This document shows, piece after piece, positions 1 through 6,285 of a stretch of DNA of 7,903 bases; the stretch's first letter is position 1, and every line of letters begins with the position of its first letter. The notes beneath the pieces are model-generated. The model was not told where the DNA came from and searched no databases. It saw nothing but the letters and a program-made list of their open reading frames with translations. Made by a program: the position numbers and the translations under genes. The DNA is from CAZMXI01 sp964570205 (GTDB lineage Bacteria; Planctomycetota; Phycisphaerae; Tepidisphaerales; Tepidisphaeraceae), in contig CAZMXI010000208.1 of the NCBI GenBank assembly GCA_964570205.1, positions 1 through 7,903 on the forward strand. Direction: 5' to 3'.

Positions 1-27
1 AACACCATGGCATCGGCTGCCACCCGA

Positions 28-510
28 TCAACCCATCTGCCCGATGATCACCACGTAGTTCTTCCCGTACTTCCTGGCACACTTGGGGCAGGTCGTGTAC
101 CACATGTACCACTTCCTGACATCCAGGCCCTTTCCTTTCACATACCCATCAAAATCCTTGCACCAGTTTCCCGTCTCCCTGAAGGCCCCCTCATACACCT
201 TGCTCACGAACTGCCCGCTCAGGGTCGTGTTCTGGGCGCCCGGAATCTCGCGGTCAACCGCCACGTACAGATCCATGTTCCACCTGGACGTGTGATCGGA
301 AAGGCCCATCCAGTCCTGCGCCTGCGCCCCAGCGCTCTCGATCCTGGCCATCATGCGCCGGATCACCCGGCCGAAGTTGAGCGGCATGTAGAGGAAGGTA
401 AACACCCTGTCCTTGATGAACCGCTTGTTCTGCCATTCAAATGTCTTCTCATCCCAGGGCGCTGGATCGAATTTCGGGCAACACTCTGCGCTGGCGATCT
501 GGCTGCTCAT
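28..510 (-). CDS. Conserved cysteine-containing protein of unknown function (160 aa)
   Basis: The product has no signal peptide and no hydrophobic helix long enough to cross a membrane, so it is probably cytosolic. It carries five cysteines: an adjacent pair C10-C11, C117 near the middle of the second half, and a C-terminal CPKC pair (C141, C144) followed by ARKYGKNYVVIIGQ. Other striking stretches are MPLNFGRVIRRM (42-53), SDHTSRWNMDLYVAVD (71-86) and KVYEGAFRETGNWCKDF (104-120). From memory these match a widespread family of about 150-160 residues that automated annotation sometimes labels 'hydrolase'; I know of no demonstrated activity and assign none. The CPKC pair could bind metal or be redox-active, which is inference. 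I chose the ATG at 510 because an excellent GGAAGGAG lies six bases upstream and family-like sequence begins just after it. A TTG at 597 would add 29 residues but has no ribosome binding site. The gene is transcribed away from gltX. Confidence 0.8.
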   Translation of the reverse strand: MSSQIASAECCPKFDPAPWDEKTFEWQNKRFIKDRVFTFLYMPLNFGRVIRRMMARIESAGAQAQDWMGLSDHTSRWNMDLYVAVDREIPGAQNTTLSGQFVSKVYEGAFRETGNWCKDFDGYVKGKGLDVRKWYMWYTTCPKCARKYGKNYVVIIGQMG

Positions 511-516
511 GCTGTG

Positions 517-524
517 CTCCTTCC
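517..524 (-). promoter_or_regulatory. Strong ribosome binding site that fixes the start at 510
   Basis: Read on the minus strand the bases are GGAAGGAG, followed by a six-base spacer and ATG at 510-508. This is the best Shine-Dalgarno match in the window and decides between the ATG at 510 and the in-frame TTG at 597, which is preceded by pyrimidine-rich sequence. Confidence 0.75.
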
Positions 525-639
525 GCAATACATCCCCAAAGGCATGGTCGAAGACGCTGATGCCGGCTTTGCCCGCCCATTCTACCGCGCGCTTCAAGGA
601 GGGGAAGGCGAGCGATTGAGCAAGATAGCGCGGATAGCT

Positions 640-675
640 TGATGGTCTATCCGCCGTCGCTGACCATGACCATCA
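640..675. repeat. Inverted repeat, 8-base arms, 20-base loop
   Basis: TGATGGTC at 640-647 is the exact reverse complement of GACCATCA at 668-675. A second partial copy, GACCAT, occurs at 662-667, so the right side is itself a short direct repeat. It could be an operator or a leader hairpin for the minus-strand gene ending at 28. Eight-base arms can occur by chance, so function is only a suggestion. Confidence 0.3.
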
Positions 676-781
676 TGGCGCTTGTCGCATGGTGTCCTTT
701 CGCGGCCAACTGAATGATCCGGCGGCGACGGCCTCAACGGCGTGGCATGGGGCCCGGGCCTGGAGCGGAATGGGAGGGGAA

Positions 782-798
782 GCAAATAAAGAAATAAG
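782..798. promoter_or_regulatory. AT-rich island, possible promoter element
   Basis: The run gcaaataaagaaataag stands out in otherwise GC-rich DNA in the middle of the divergent gap. It could supply an AT-rich promoter element for either flanking gene. No -35 hexamer at proper spacing is visible on either strand, and the distance to gltX would imply a leader of more than 200 bases, so this is a weak call. Confidence 0.2.
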
Positions 799-883
799 GT
801 GATGACGCACATCGTATTGCGGGGCGGACGACCCTGGAGCCGGGGCCGGAGTGATCGAAGCAGCGGGTGTTCTCTACAGAAAC

Positions 884-913
884 CAACTTGCACTGCTTCA
901 ACTTGCACTACTG
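884..913 (+). repeat. Two-copy 15-base tandem duplication
   Basis: The unit caacttgcactgctt at 884-898 is followed directly by caacttgcactactg at 899-913. The first 11 bases of the two copies are identical. It lies in the gltX leader and looks like a small slippage duplication; no function is evident. Confidence 0.45.
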
Positions 914-970
914 CTCTCAACGCCCCCACGCGCCTCATCGGGTGCCCTGCATCACCCAGTGCGCAAAGTC

Positions 971-1026
971 CCCCAACCGATTCCAACCGAATCCCCTTCA
1001 CCTTCGCCCGATTCCCCCTACACTAC
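971..1026 (+). promoter_or_regulatory. C-rich, G-poor leader of gltX (possible Rho-loading or unstructured leader)
   Basis: By hand count these 56 bases hold 29 C, 4 G, 12 A and 11 T on the plus strand, in a genome region where C and G are otherwise both frequent. Such C-over-G tracts in RNA are unstructured and are the kind of sequence Rho loads on. The tract ends just before the weak AGGA (1027-1030) in front of the gltX ATG, so an alternative role is to keep the start codon accessible when the Shine-Dalgarno site is poor. Both roles are inferred. Confidence 0.3.
973..992 (+). repeat. Two-copy 10-base tandem duplication
   Basis: ccaaccgatt at 973-982 is repeated as ccaaccgaat at 983-992 with one mismatch. 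It forms part of the C-rich, G-poor tract just upstream of gltX. Confidence 0.4.
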
Positions 1027-1033
1027 AGGACTT

Positions 1034-2662
1034 ATGACCACTCAAACCGTCGTCACCCGCTTCGCTCCATCCCCCACCGGCTATCTCCATGTCGGCGGTG
1101 CCCGCACCGCGCTCTTCTCCTGGCTGCTCGCCCGGCACCACGGCGGCCGGTTCCTTCTCCGCATCGAAGACACCGACCTCGCCCGATCCACCGAGCAGGC
1201 CACCATCCAGCTCCTCGACGACCTCCGCTGGCTCGGCCTGCACTGGGACAACGCCCAGCTCGTCTACCAATCCCAGCGAAAAGCCATCTACGACGCCATC
1301 ATCGACGACCTAGTGGCCCGCAACCTCGCCTATAAGGCATACGAGACCAGGGAAGAGCTCGATGCCATGCGCAAGGAGGCCGAAAAGCACAAGCGCGACT
1401 TCATCTACCGCCGCCGACCGCTCACCGATGAGCAGATCCGCCGGTACGAATCCGAAGGCCGCCCCCACGTCATCCGCTTCGCCATGCCGGTGAAGGAGTA
1501 CCGCTTCCACGATGTCGTGCTCGACAAGGAGGTCATCCAGCCGGCCGAGCAGGTCCAGGATTTCGTCATCCGCAAGACCGACGGCATGCCCACGTACCAC
1601 TTCGCGGTCGTGGTGGATGATGCCGATATGGGCGTAACGCACATCCTGCGAGGCCAGGAACACCTGCTCAACACCATCAACCACCTCGGCCTTCAGGAAG
1701 CCCTCGGTTATCCCCGCCCCACTTACGTCCATCTGCCCATCATCATGAACGTCGATGGCTCGAAAATGGGCAAGCGAGACCGTGACAAGAAGATACGCGA
1801 GTCGGCCGCCATCTGGCTCAAGAGCCGGGGCAAGACCGCCGATGATCTCGCATCCAAGTCCGACCTTGACGCCCCGCACCTCGCCGAATGGCTCAAGGAC
1901 AAGCAGAAGCAGCTCGACATCACCGAGCAGAAGGCCGTCATGAACGTCGTCGGCCTCGAGGAAGCCGACCTGCCCGAGGTCCTCGTTCACGACTTCCGCA
2001 AGAAAGGCTACCTGCCCGAGGTGTTGCTCAACTTCCTCGCCCTGCTCGGCTGGAACCCCGGCGGCGACAAGGAGCGCATGAGCGTCGACGAGCTGATTCA
2101 GCTCTTCACCGTCGAGAACATCGGCAAGTCCAACGCCAAATTCAACCGCGACAAGCTCCTGGCCTTCAACACCGAGGCCCTCGCCGCCGCCTCCCCCGAT
2201 CGCCTGCTGGCGGGCCTCAAGGATTACCTGTCCGTCAATCCCGATTCGCCGCTGAATCAGGCCGATGATGCAAGCCTGCTCCGCTGCCTGATGATGAAAC
2301 CCGGCATGCGGCTTCTCCGCGATGTCGAGTTGCAGTCCCGGTTCTTCTTCATCCCCGATGGGGCCGTGGCCTATGACGCCGGCGCCGTGGAGAAGGTCCT
2401 CCGCAAACAGCAAGGCATGGCCGTCCTGCGCGAGATCCGTCCCAATCTCGCCGCCGTCGCCGACTGGACCGCCCACACCATTGAGTCGGCCGTCAAGCAG
2501 TACGCCGAACCCAGGCAGCTTGGCCTCGGCAAAGTCGCCCAGCCCATCCGTGTCGCCGTATCCGGATCGACCGTCAGCCCACCCATCTTCGAAAGCCTCG
2601 AATTCCTTGGCAAAGACCGCGCCCTCGCCCGCATCGACCGCTGCGTGAGCATGCACGCATGA
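1034..2662 (+). CDS. gltX: Glutamyl-tRNA synthetase (glutamate--tRNA ligase)
   Basis: This is a cytosolic class I aminoacyl-tRNA synthetase that charges tRNA-Glu with glutamate using ATP. The 542-residue product opens with VTRFAPSPTGYLHVGGARTALF, in which HVGG (19-22) is the HIGH-type ATP motif. The Rossmann core continues through LLRIEDTDLARS (41-52), the acceptor-binding region, and THILRGQEHLLNT (202-214). The second signature is KMGKR (244-248) within DGSKMGKRD, where glycine replaces the usual serine. The zinc-binding cysteines of the E. coli type are absent (KAYETREE at 101-108), so it is a zinc-free form. The C-terminal anticodon-binding part includes QPIRVAVSGSTVSPPIFESLEFLGK (503-527). 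Usual bacterial length is about 470-490; the excess is an insertion of roughly 60-65 residues between the signature (248) and GYLPEVLLN (325-333). The ATG at 1034 is chosen because homology starts there; AGGA at 1027-1030 is only three bases away, a weak site. The stop overlaps the next gene. Confidence 0.95.
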   Translation: MTTQTVVTRFAPSPTGYLHVGGARTALFSWLLARHHGGRFLLRIEDTDLARSTEQATIQLLDDLRWLGLHWDNAQLVYQSQRKAIYDAIIDDLVARNLAYKAYETREELDAMRKEAEKHKRDFIYRRRPLTDEQIRRYESEGRPHVIRFAMPVKEYRFHDVVLDKEVIQPAEQVQDFVIRKTDGMPTYHFAVVVDDADMGVTHILRGQEHLLNTINHLGLQEALGYPRPTYVHLPIIMNVDGSKMGKRDRDKKIRESAAIWLKSRGKTADDLASKSDLDAPHLAEWLKDKQKQLDITEQKAVMNVVGLEEADLPEVLVHDFRKKGYLPEVLLNFLALLGWNPGGDKERMSVDELIQLFTVENIGKSNAKFNRDKLLAFNTEALAAASPDRLLAGLKDYLSVNPDSPLNQADDASLLRCLMMKPGMRLLRDVELQSRFFFIPDGAVAYDAGAVEKVLRKQQGMAVLREIRPNLAAVADWTAHTIESAVKQYAEPRQLGLGKVAQPIRVAVSGSTVSPPIFESLEFLGKDRALARIDRCVSMHA

Positions 2663-3159
2663 CCGCACGCGAGAACAAGTTCGGCCGAAAACCCGGCCGC
2701 GGCATCCGCCCCTGGCTGCTGTTGCCCAAGGTCATCGCCGTCGGGCTCTACACCGGCGGTCTGTCCGCTTCCCTATTGGTCTGGACCGCCACCCGGTCCC
2801 TCCAGATCACCTCCATGCTCGTCGAATTCCTCGTCATTCCCGCCCTGCTGCTTTCGCTGCTGTTCGGCCTGCTCCTGCTGCTCCAGCACCCCGGGGTCTT
2901 CCTTCGCATGCGGTGGCTGATCGCCAAGCTTGTCGCCCTGGCCATCCTCATACCCGCAGCCCATTTCTGTGCCTTTTCCCGCATGGCCCTGTATCGCCGC
3001 GAGCCCACCCACGCCGCCACCCACCACCTCACAGGCATCTTCGCCCTGACCCTCGCCGCATCCATTGGCCTGGTCATCCTGGGCCGACTCAAGCCGCGAC
3101 TCGGCCGGAATCCCGCCGCGGCGGTCGGCGCTGCGGCGTCCGAACCGGCAAACGGGTAG
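2659..3159 (+). CDS. Four-helix integral membrane protein of unknown function (166 aa)
   Basis: The protein begins with a basic N-terminus (ARENKFGRKPGRGIR) and then shows four hydrophobic stretches at about residues 20-45, 54-76, 84-106 and 122-142, ending in an Ala/Pro-rich polar tail. Positive charges cluster at the N-terminus, in the 83-90 loop, at 108-114 and at 143-150, which suggests both ends face the cytoplasm. Pattern features such as an early LYTGGLSASLLVW, a QHPGVFLRMRWLIAK loop before helix 3, and a His at 102 recall small four-helix inner-membrane proteins of the CopD/DUF2269 kind, but the match is topological and I do not name a family. Its ATG overlaps the gltX stop (ATGA, 2659-2662), so translation is probably coupled to gltX. 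No catalytic motif is visible, and no functional link to tRNA charging can be read from the sequence. Confidence 0.75.
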   Translation: MTARENKFGRKPGRGIRPWLLLPKVIAVGLYTGGLSASLLVWTATRSLQITSMLVEFLVIPALLLSLLFGLLLLLQHPGVFLRMRWLIAKLVALAILIPAAHFCAFSRMALYRREPTHAATHHLTGIFALTLAASIGLVILGRLKPRLGRNPAAAVGAAASEPANG

Positions 3160-3217
3160 AATGCGCCGTCCGGAGGCCGCACCCTCGGCACGGCCGTGTC
3201 GGAACTCCCCTGACACC

Positions 3218-3224
3218 GGGGTGA
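3218..3224 (+). promoter_or_regulatory. Ribosome binding site of the histidine kinase gene
   Basis: GGGGTGA lies six bases before the ATG at 3231 and matches the GGTGA part of the Shine-Dalgarno consensus. It supports this ATG, which is also where receiver-domain homology begins (residues 7-15). Confidence 0.55.
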
Positions 3225-3230
3225 CGTCTT

Positions 3231-6200
3231 ATGAAACAACCTTCGATCGTTCGCGTGCTCGTGGTGGATGACGACTCGGCCCTCCGGCGCGAGATCGTTC
3301 AGACTCTGCGCCAGCGGGAATTGAATGTCGATGTCCGGGAACTGGACGACGGCGACGGCGTCGCCGATGTCATAGCGGGTCTCGATCCCGATTGTGTCTT
3401 CCTGGATCACCTGCTGCCCCACGAAGACGGCTTGACCATCCTGCGGCAGATCAGAAGCCAGGGCATGGACACACCCGTCGTCTTCATGACCGGCCACGGC
3501 GGCGAGCAGCTCGCGGTCAACGCCATGAAGGCCGGCGCGACGGATTACCTGTCCAAATCCCGGATGGACCCGGAGTCGATCTGCCAGGCGCTGCGGCACG
3601 CCGTGCGGATGCGTGACGCCGAGCGACGCGCCGAAGCGGCCATGGAGCAGGTCCGGACCAACGAGCGGCGGCTCCAGCGACTGTTTGACGCGACCATGAG
3701 CGGGATCGCCATCCTGGATGCGACGGGCCGGTACGTGTATGCCAACCGGGCCGCCGAACAACTCCTGGGCATCCAGGCCGAACAGACCATTGCCCAGGGT
3801 CCCGAGAGCCCCGCAGCGCCCTGGCGCCGGGTCAGGCACGGCGGCGTACCCCTCACAAATGAAACCAGGCTCTTCCGCCGCATCACGGTAAGCGGCGAGC
3901 CCGTGACCGATCTGGAAATGCAGTACACCAGGCTTGACGGGACGGAAATCACCCTGTCGGTCAGCGGCGCGCCGCTGAAGGAGCCCGACGGCTCGATCAG
4001 CAGCATCGTCGTCAGCATGCGAGAGACCACCGCCGAGAGAACGGCCCGCGAGTCACTGCGCGAGAGCCAGCGAGCGCTTCATACCCTGATCAGCAACGTC
4101 CCCGGCGCGGTGTACCGATGCCGGTACGACGAGCACTACACGATGGAGTATCTCAGCGAGGGCATTCTCGCCCTCAGTGGATACGAAGCGGCCGACCTGG
4201 TCAACAGCGCCAGGCTGCCCTTCAGCGACATCATCCACCCTGACGACCGGAAGCGGGTCTGGTCCGAAGTCTCCGGCGGCGCCGATAAGGGCGAGCCCTA
4301 TTGCTCAACGTATCGGATCATCACCGCGTCGGGCGAGGAACGATGGATCTGGGACCGCGGCCAGGGCGTACATGGGCCGGACGGGACCGTGCAGGCCCTG
4401 GAGGGTTTTCTCACCGACATCACCGAGCGATACCGCGCCGAGCAGGCCGTGCGCGAGCGGGAAGCCCGGCTCCAGAGCCTCGTCGATAACCTCCCCATGG
4501 ACTGCTGGGCGCGCGACACCGAGGGCCGGGGCATCCTCCAGAACCCGATCTCCAGGCAACTGTGGGACAACTTTGTGGGCAAGCGGGTCGAAGATCAGAA
4601 GGTCCCGATCGAGGTCCAGCGCAAATGGATCGAAAACAACCGGCGCGTTCTGGCCGGTGAAGTCCTCCGTGAAGAGCTGGAGTACACGATCAACGGGCAG
4701 GCCAGGCAGTTCTACGCCATCGTCGCGCCAATCCGCGAAGGCGATGCCATCCGCGGCATCATCGGTGCCAACATCGACATCACCGAGCTCAAGCGCGCCG
4801 AACTGGCCGTCCGCCGGAGCCAGTCCCTGTTTCAGCAGTTCATGAACCGCAGCCCGGTGGCGGCCTACATGAAGGATGATGCCGGGCGATATATCTACGT
4901 GAACGACACGCTCGCGCAGGTCTTCAAGCTGAACGGCAAGGCCTGGCTGGGCAAGACCGCCCGCGAGGTCTGGTCGCCGGAGACCGCCGATCAGATCGAG
5001 CGGGCCGACCACACGGTCCTCTCGACCGATGAGCCGGCCGAGTTGCTCCAGACCCTGAACCACCGTGACGAAGTTCACACGTGGCTCTTCTACCGCTATC
5101 CCATGACCGATCCCGCCGGCCGGAGGATCGTCGCGGGCATGGCCGTTGACATCACCGAAAGGCAACTCGCCGAACAGCGGCTGCGCGACGATCAGGAACG
5201 GTATCGGACCTTGTTCGAGCACTCGCCCTATGGCATCGTGATCGTCGACCCGTGCGACGGGCGCATCCTGCAGTTCAATGCCGTCGCGCACCGCCAACTC
5301 GGTTACTCGCGGGAGGAGTACGCATCCCTTCGCATATCGGATCTGGACGTCAAGCAGACCCCTGAAGAAGCCGGCCGGATGATTCATCGAATCCTCAAGA
5401 CCGGCCAGGAGGAATTCGAGACCCGGCAGCGAACCAGGAACGGTGAAATCAGGGACCTGCTGGTCAGCGTGCGCAAGATCGTCCTCGGCGGACGAACGCT
5501 CCTGCACGCCACACAACAGGATGTCACCGAGCGGAACCAGCTTCGCCAGGCCGTCTCGCAGGCCCAGAAGCTGGAAGCCATCGGCCGCCTGGCCGGAGGC
5601 ATCGCCCACGACTTCAACAACCTCCTGGCCGTCATCGGCGGATATAGCGAAGCCCTGACACGCCGCCTGGCGCAGAAGGACCCGCTCCACGCCCATGCCG
5701 TCGAAATCCAGAAGGCCGCCGAACGCGGTGCGGCCCTTACCCAGCGGCTCTTGGCCTTCAGCCGCCGGCAGGCCATCGAGCCGAAGGTGCTCGACCTGAA
5801 CCGCATTGTCGCCGACCTGCGGGAAATGCTCACCCGCACCATCGGCAGGAAGATCGAAGTGAGCATCAGCGCCGGCCGAGCGATCTGGTCCGTCAGGGCC
5901 GACCCGGGACAGATGGAACAGGTTATCCTCAACCTGGCACTGAATGCGCGCGACGCCATGCCGGATGGCGGCACGTTGGCCATTGCCACCGCCAACACCA
6001 CCCTCGACGGGTCGGCGGCCGAACTCGCCACCCTGCCGCCGGGCCGCTACGTCCAACTCGCCGTCAGCGACACGGGGACGGGCATGGATTCCGCTACCCT
6101 GGCGCACATCTTCGAGCCGTTCTTCACGACCAAAGAGGGCAAGGGAACGGGCCTGGGCCTGTCGATCGTCTACGGCATCGTCCGGCAATGCGGGGGGAAT

Positions 6201-6269
6201 ATTACCGTGCGCAGCGAGCCGGGGCATGGAACGATCTTCACGATCTACCTGCCGGCGCACGCCGCTTAG
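3231..6269 (+). CDS. Soluble sensor histidine kinase: receiver - five PAS - HisKA - HATPase
   Basis: This 1012-residue protein is a two-component kinase without membrane segments, so it should act in the cytoplasm. Residues 6-125 form a receiver domain: acidic D13-D15, phosphoacceptor D59 in VFLDHLLPHEDG, T87 in MTGHG, and K109 in DYLSK. Five PAS-type repeats follow at about 146-266, 281-400, 409-520, 530-643 and 654-766; four end in the typical D-I/V-T-E-R/L signature (396-400, 516-520, 640-644, 765-768) and the second has IHPDDR (335-340). The dimerisation/phosphoacceptor helix carries H793 in GGIAHDFNNLLAVIGG. The ATPase domain has the N box NLALNARDAM (901-910), DTGTGMD (947-953), FEPFFTTK (961-968) and GKGTGLGLS (970-978). 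There is no C-terminal receiver or DNA-binding domain, so output goes by phosphotransfer to a regulator not in this window. Catalytic residues all look intact. It starts 71 bases after the membrane protein gene and may have its own promoter, though none is recognisable. Confidence 0.93.
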   Translation: MKQPSIVRVLVVDDDSALRREIVQTLRQRELNVDVRELDDGDGVADVIAGLDPDCVFLDHLLPHEDGLTILRQIRSQGMDTPVVFMTGHGGEQLAVNAMKAGATDYLSKSRMDPESICQALRHAVRMRDAERRAEAAMEQVRTNERRLQRLFDATMSGIAILDATGRYVYANRAAEQLLGIQAEQTIAQGPESPAAPWRRVRHGGVPLTNETRLFRRITVSGEPVTDLEMQYTRLDGTEITLSVSGAPLKEPDGSISSIVVSMRETTAERTARESLRESQRALHTLISNVPGAVYRCRYDEHYTMEYLSEGILALSGYEAADLVNSARLPFSDIIHPDDRKRVWSEVSGGADKGEPYCSTYRIITASGEERWIWDRGQGVHGPDGTVQALEGFLTDITERYRAEQAVREREARLQSLVDNLPMDCWARDTEGRGILQNPISRQLWDNFVGKRVEDQKVPIEVQRKWIENNRRVLAGEVLREELEYTINGQARQFYAIVAPIREGDAIRGIIGANIDITELKRAELAVRRSQSLFQQFMNRSPVAAYMKDDAGRYIYVNDTLAQVFKLNGKAWLGKTAREVWSPETADQIERADHTVLSTDEPAELLQTLNHRDEVHTWLFYRYPMTDPAGRRIVAGMAVDITERQLAEQRLRDDQERYRTLFEHSPYGIVIVDPCDGRILQFNAVAHRQLGYSREEYASLRISDLDVKQTPEEAGRMIHRILKTGQEEFETRQRTRNGEIRDLLVSVRKIVLGGRTLLHATQQDVTERNQLRQAVSQAQKLEAIGRLAGGIAHDFNNLLAVIGGYSEALTRRLAQKDPLHAHAVEIQKAAERGAALTQRLLAFSRRQAIEPKVLDLNRIVADLREMLTRTIGRKIEVSISAGRAIWSVRADPGQMEQVILNLALNARDAMPDGGTLAIATANTTLDGSAAELATLPPGRYVQLAVSDTGTGMDSATLAHIFEPFFTTKEGKGTGLGLSIVYGIVRQCGGNITVRSEPGHGTIFTIYLPAHAA

Positions 6270-6270
6270 C

Positions 6271-6285
6271 CTGACGGTTCGTCAG
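6271..6285. terminator. Small perfect stem-loop at a convergent gene junction
   Basis: CTGACG (6271-6276), loop GTT, CGTCAG (6280-6285): a perfect six-base stem with a three-base loop. It begins two bases after the kinase stop codon and covers the S1 stop codon (minus-strand TGA at 6284-6282). It could be a compact bidirectional terminator or an end-protecting hairpin for both messages. Against this, no U-tract follows it on either strand, so classic intrinsic termination is doubtful. Confidence 0.35.

Larger units (their letters stand above)
511..1033. other. Divergent intergenic region, 523 bases, no convincing gene
   Basis: This gap lies between two genes transcribed outwards, so it must hold promoters for both, but I find no good -35/-10 pair for either. 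Contents from left to right: the binding site for gene 1; an open frame continuous with gene 1 up to a TGA at 673-675; an inverted repeat at 640-647/668-675; a GC-rich stretch around 720-770; an AT-rich island at 782-798; a 15-base tandem duplication at 884-913; a 10-base tandem duplication at 973-992; and a C-rich, G-poor tract up to gltX. Reading frames here (for example from GTG 799 or GTG 851) give Pro/Ser/Arg-rich translations without recognisable domains. Confidence 0.6.

Noticed and set aside
7..642. 211-codon plus-strand frame over gene 1
   Set aside because: The minus strand carries a conserved protein with a strong ribosome binding site; the plus-strand translation is His/Pro/Leu-rich and unrecognisable.
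598..1001. Minus-strand 135-codon frame in the intergenic region as a separate gene
   Set aside because: Arg/Pro-rich translation with no motif, crossing the AT-rich island and the C-rich gltX leader; no supporting binding site.
851..1033. 61-residue N-terminal extension of GltX from GTG 851
   Set aside because: The added residues are Ser/Pro-rich leader-like translation without homology; GluRS sequence begins exactly at the ATG at 1034.
1310..2668. 452-codon open frame antisense to gltX
   Set aside because: It mirrors the GluRS gene. The translation is rich in Gly, Leu, Val and Asp with no domain, and long antisense frames are expected opposite GC-rich genes with C/G-ending codons.
3196..3216. 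GTGTC/GACAC inverted repeat in front of the kinase gene
   Set aside because: Five-base arms around an 11-base centre are expected by chance in GC-rich DNA; no further support for an operator.
2748..3839. 363-codon minus-strand frame spanning the membrane protein and the kinase N-terminus
   Set aside because: It crosses two well-supported sense genes and an intergenic gap, with no domain and no ribosome binding site of note.
4305..6260. 651-codon open frame antisense to the histidine kinase
   Set aside because: The sense strand has intact kinase and PAS motifs throughout; the antisense translation shows no recognisable family.
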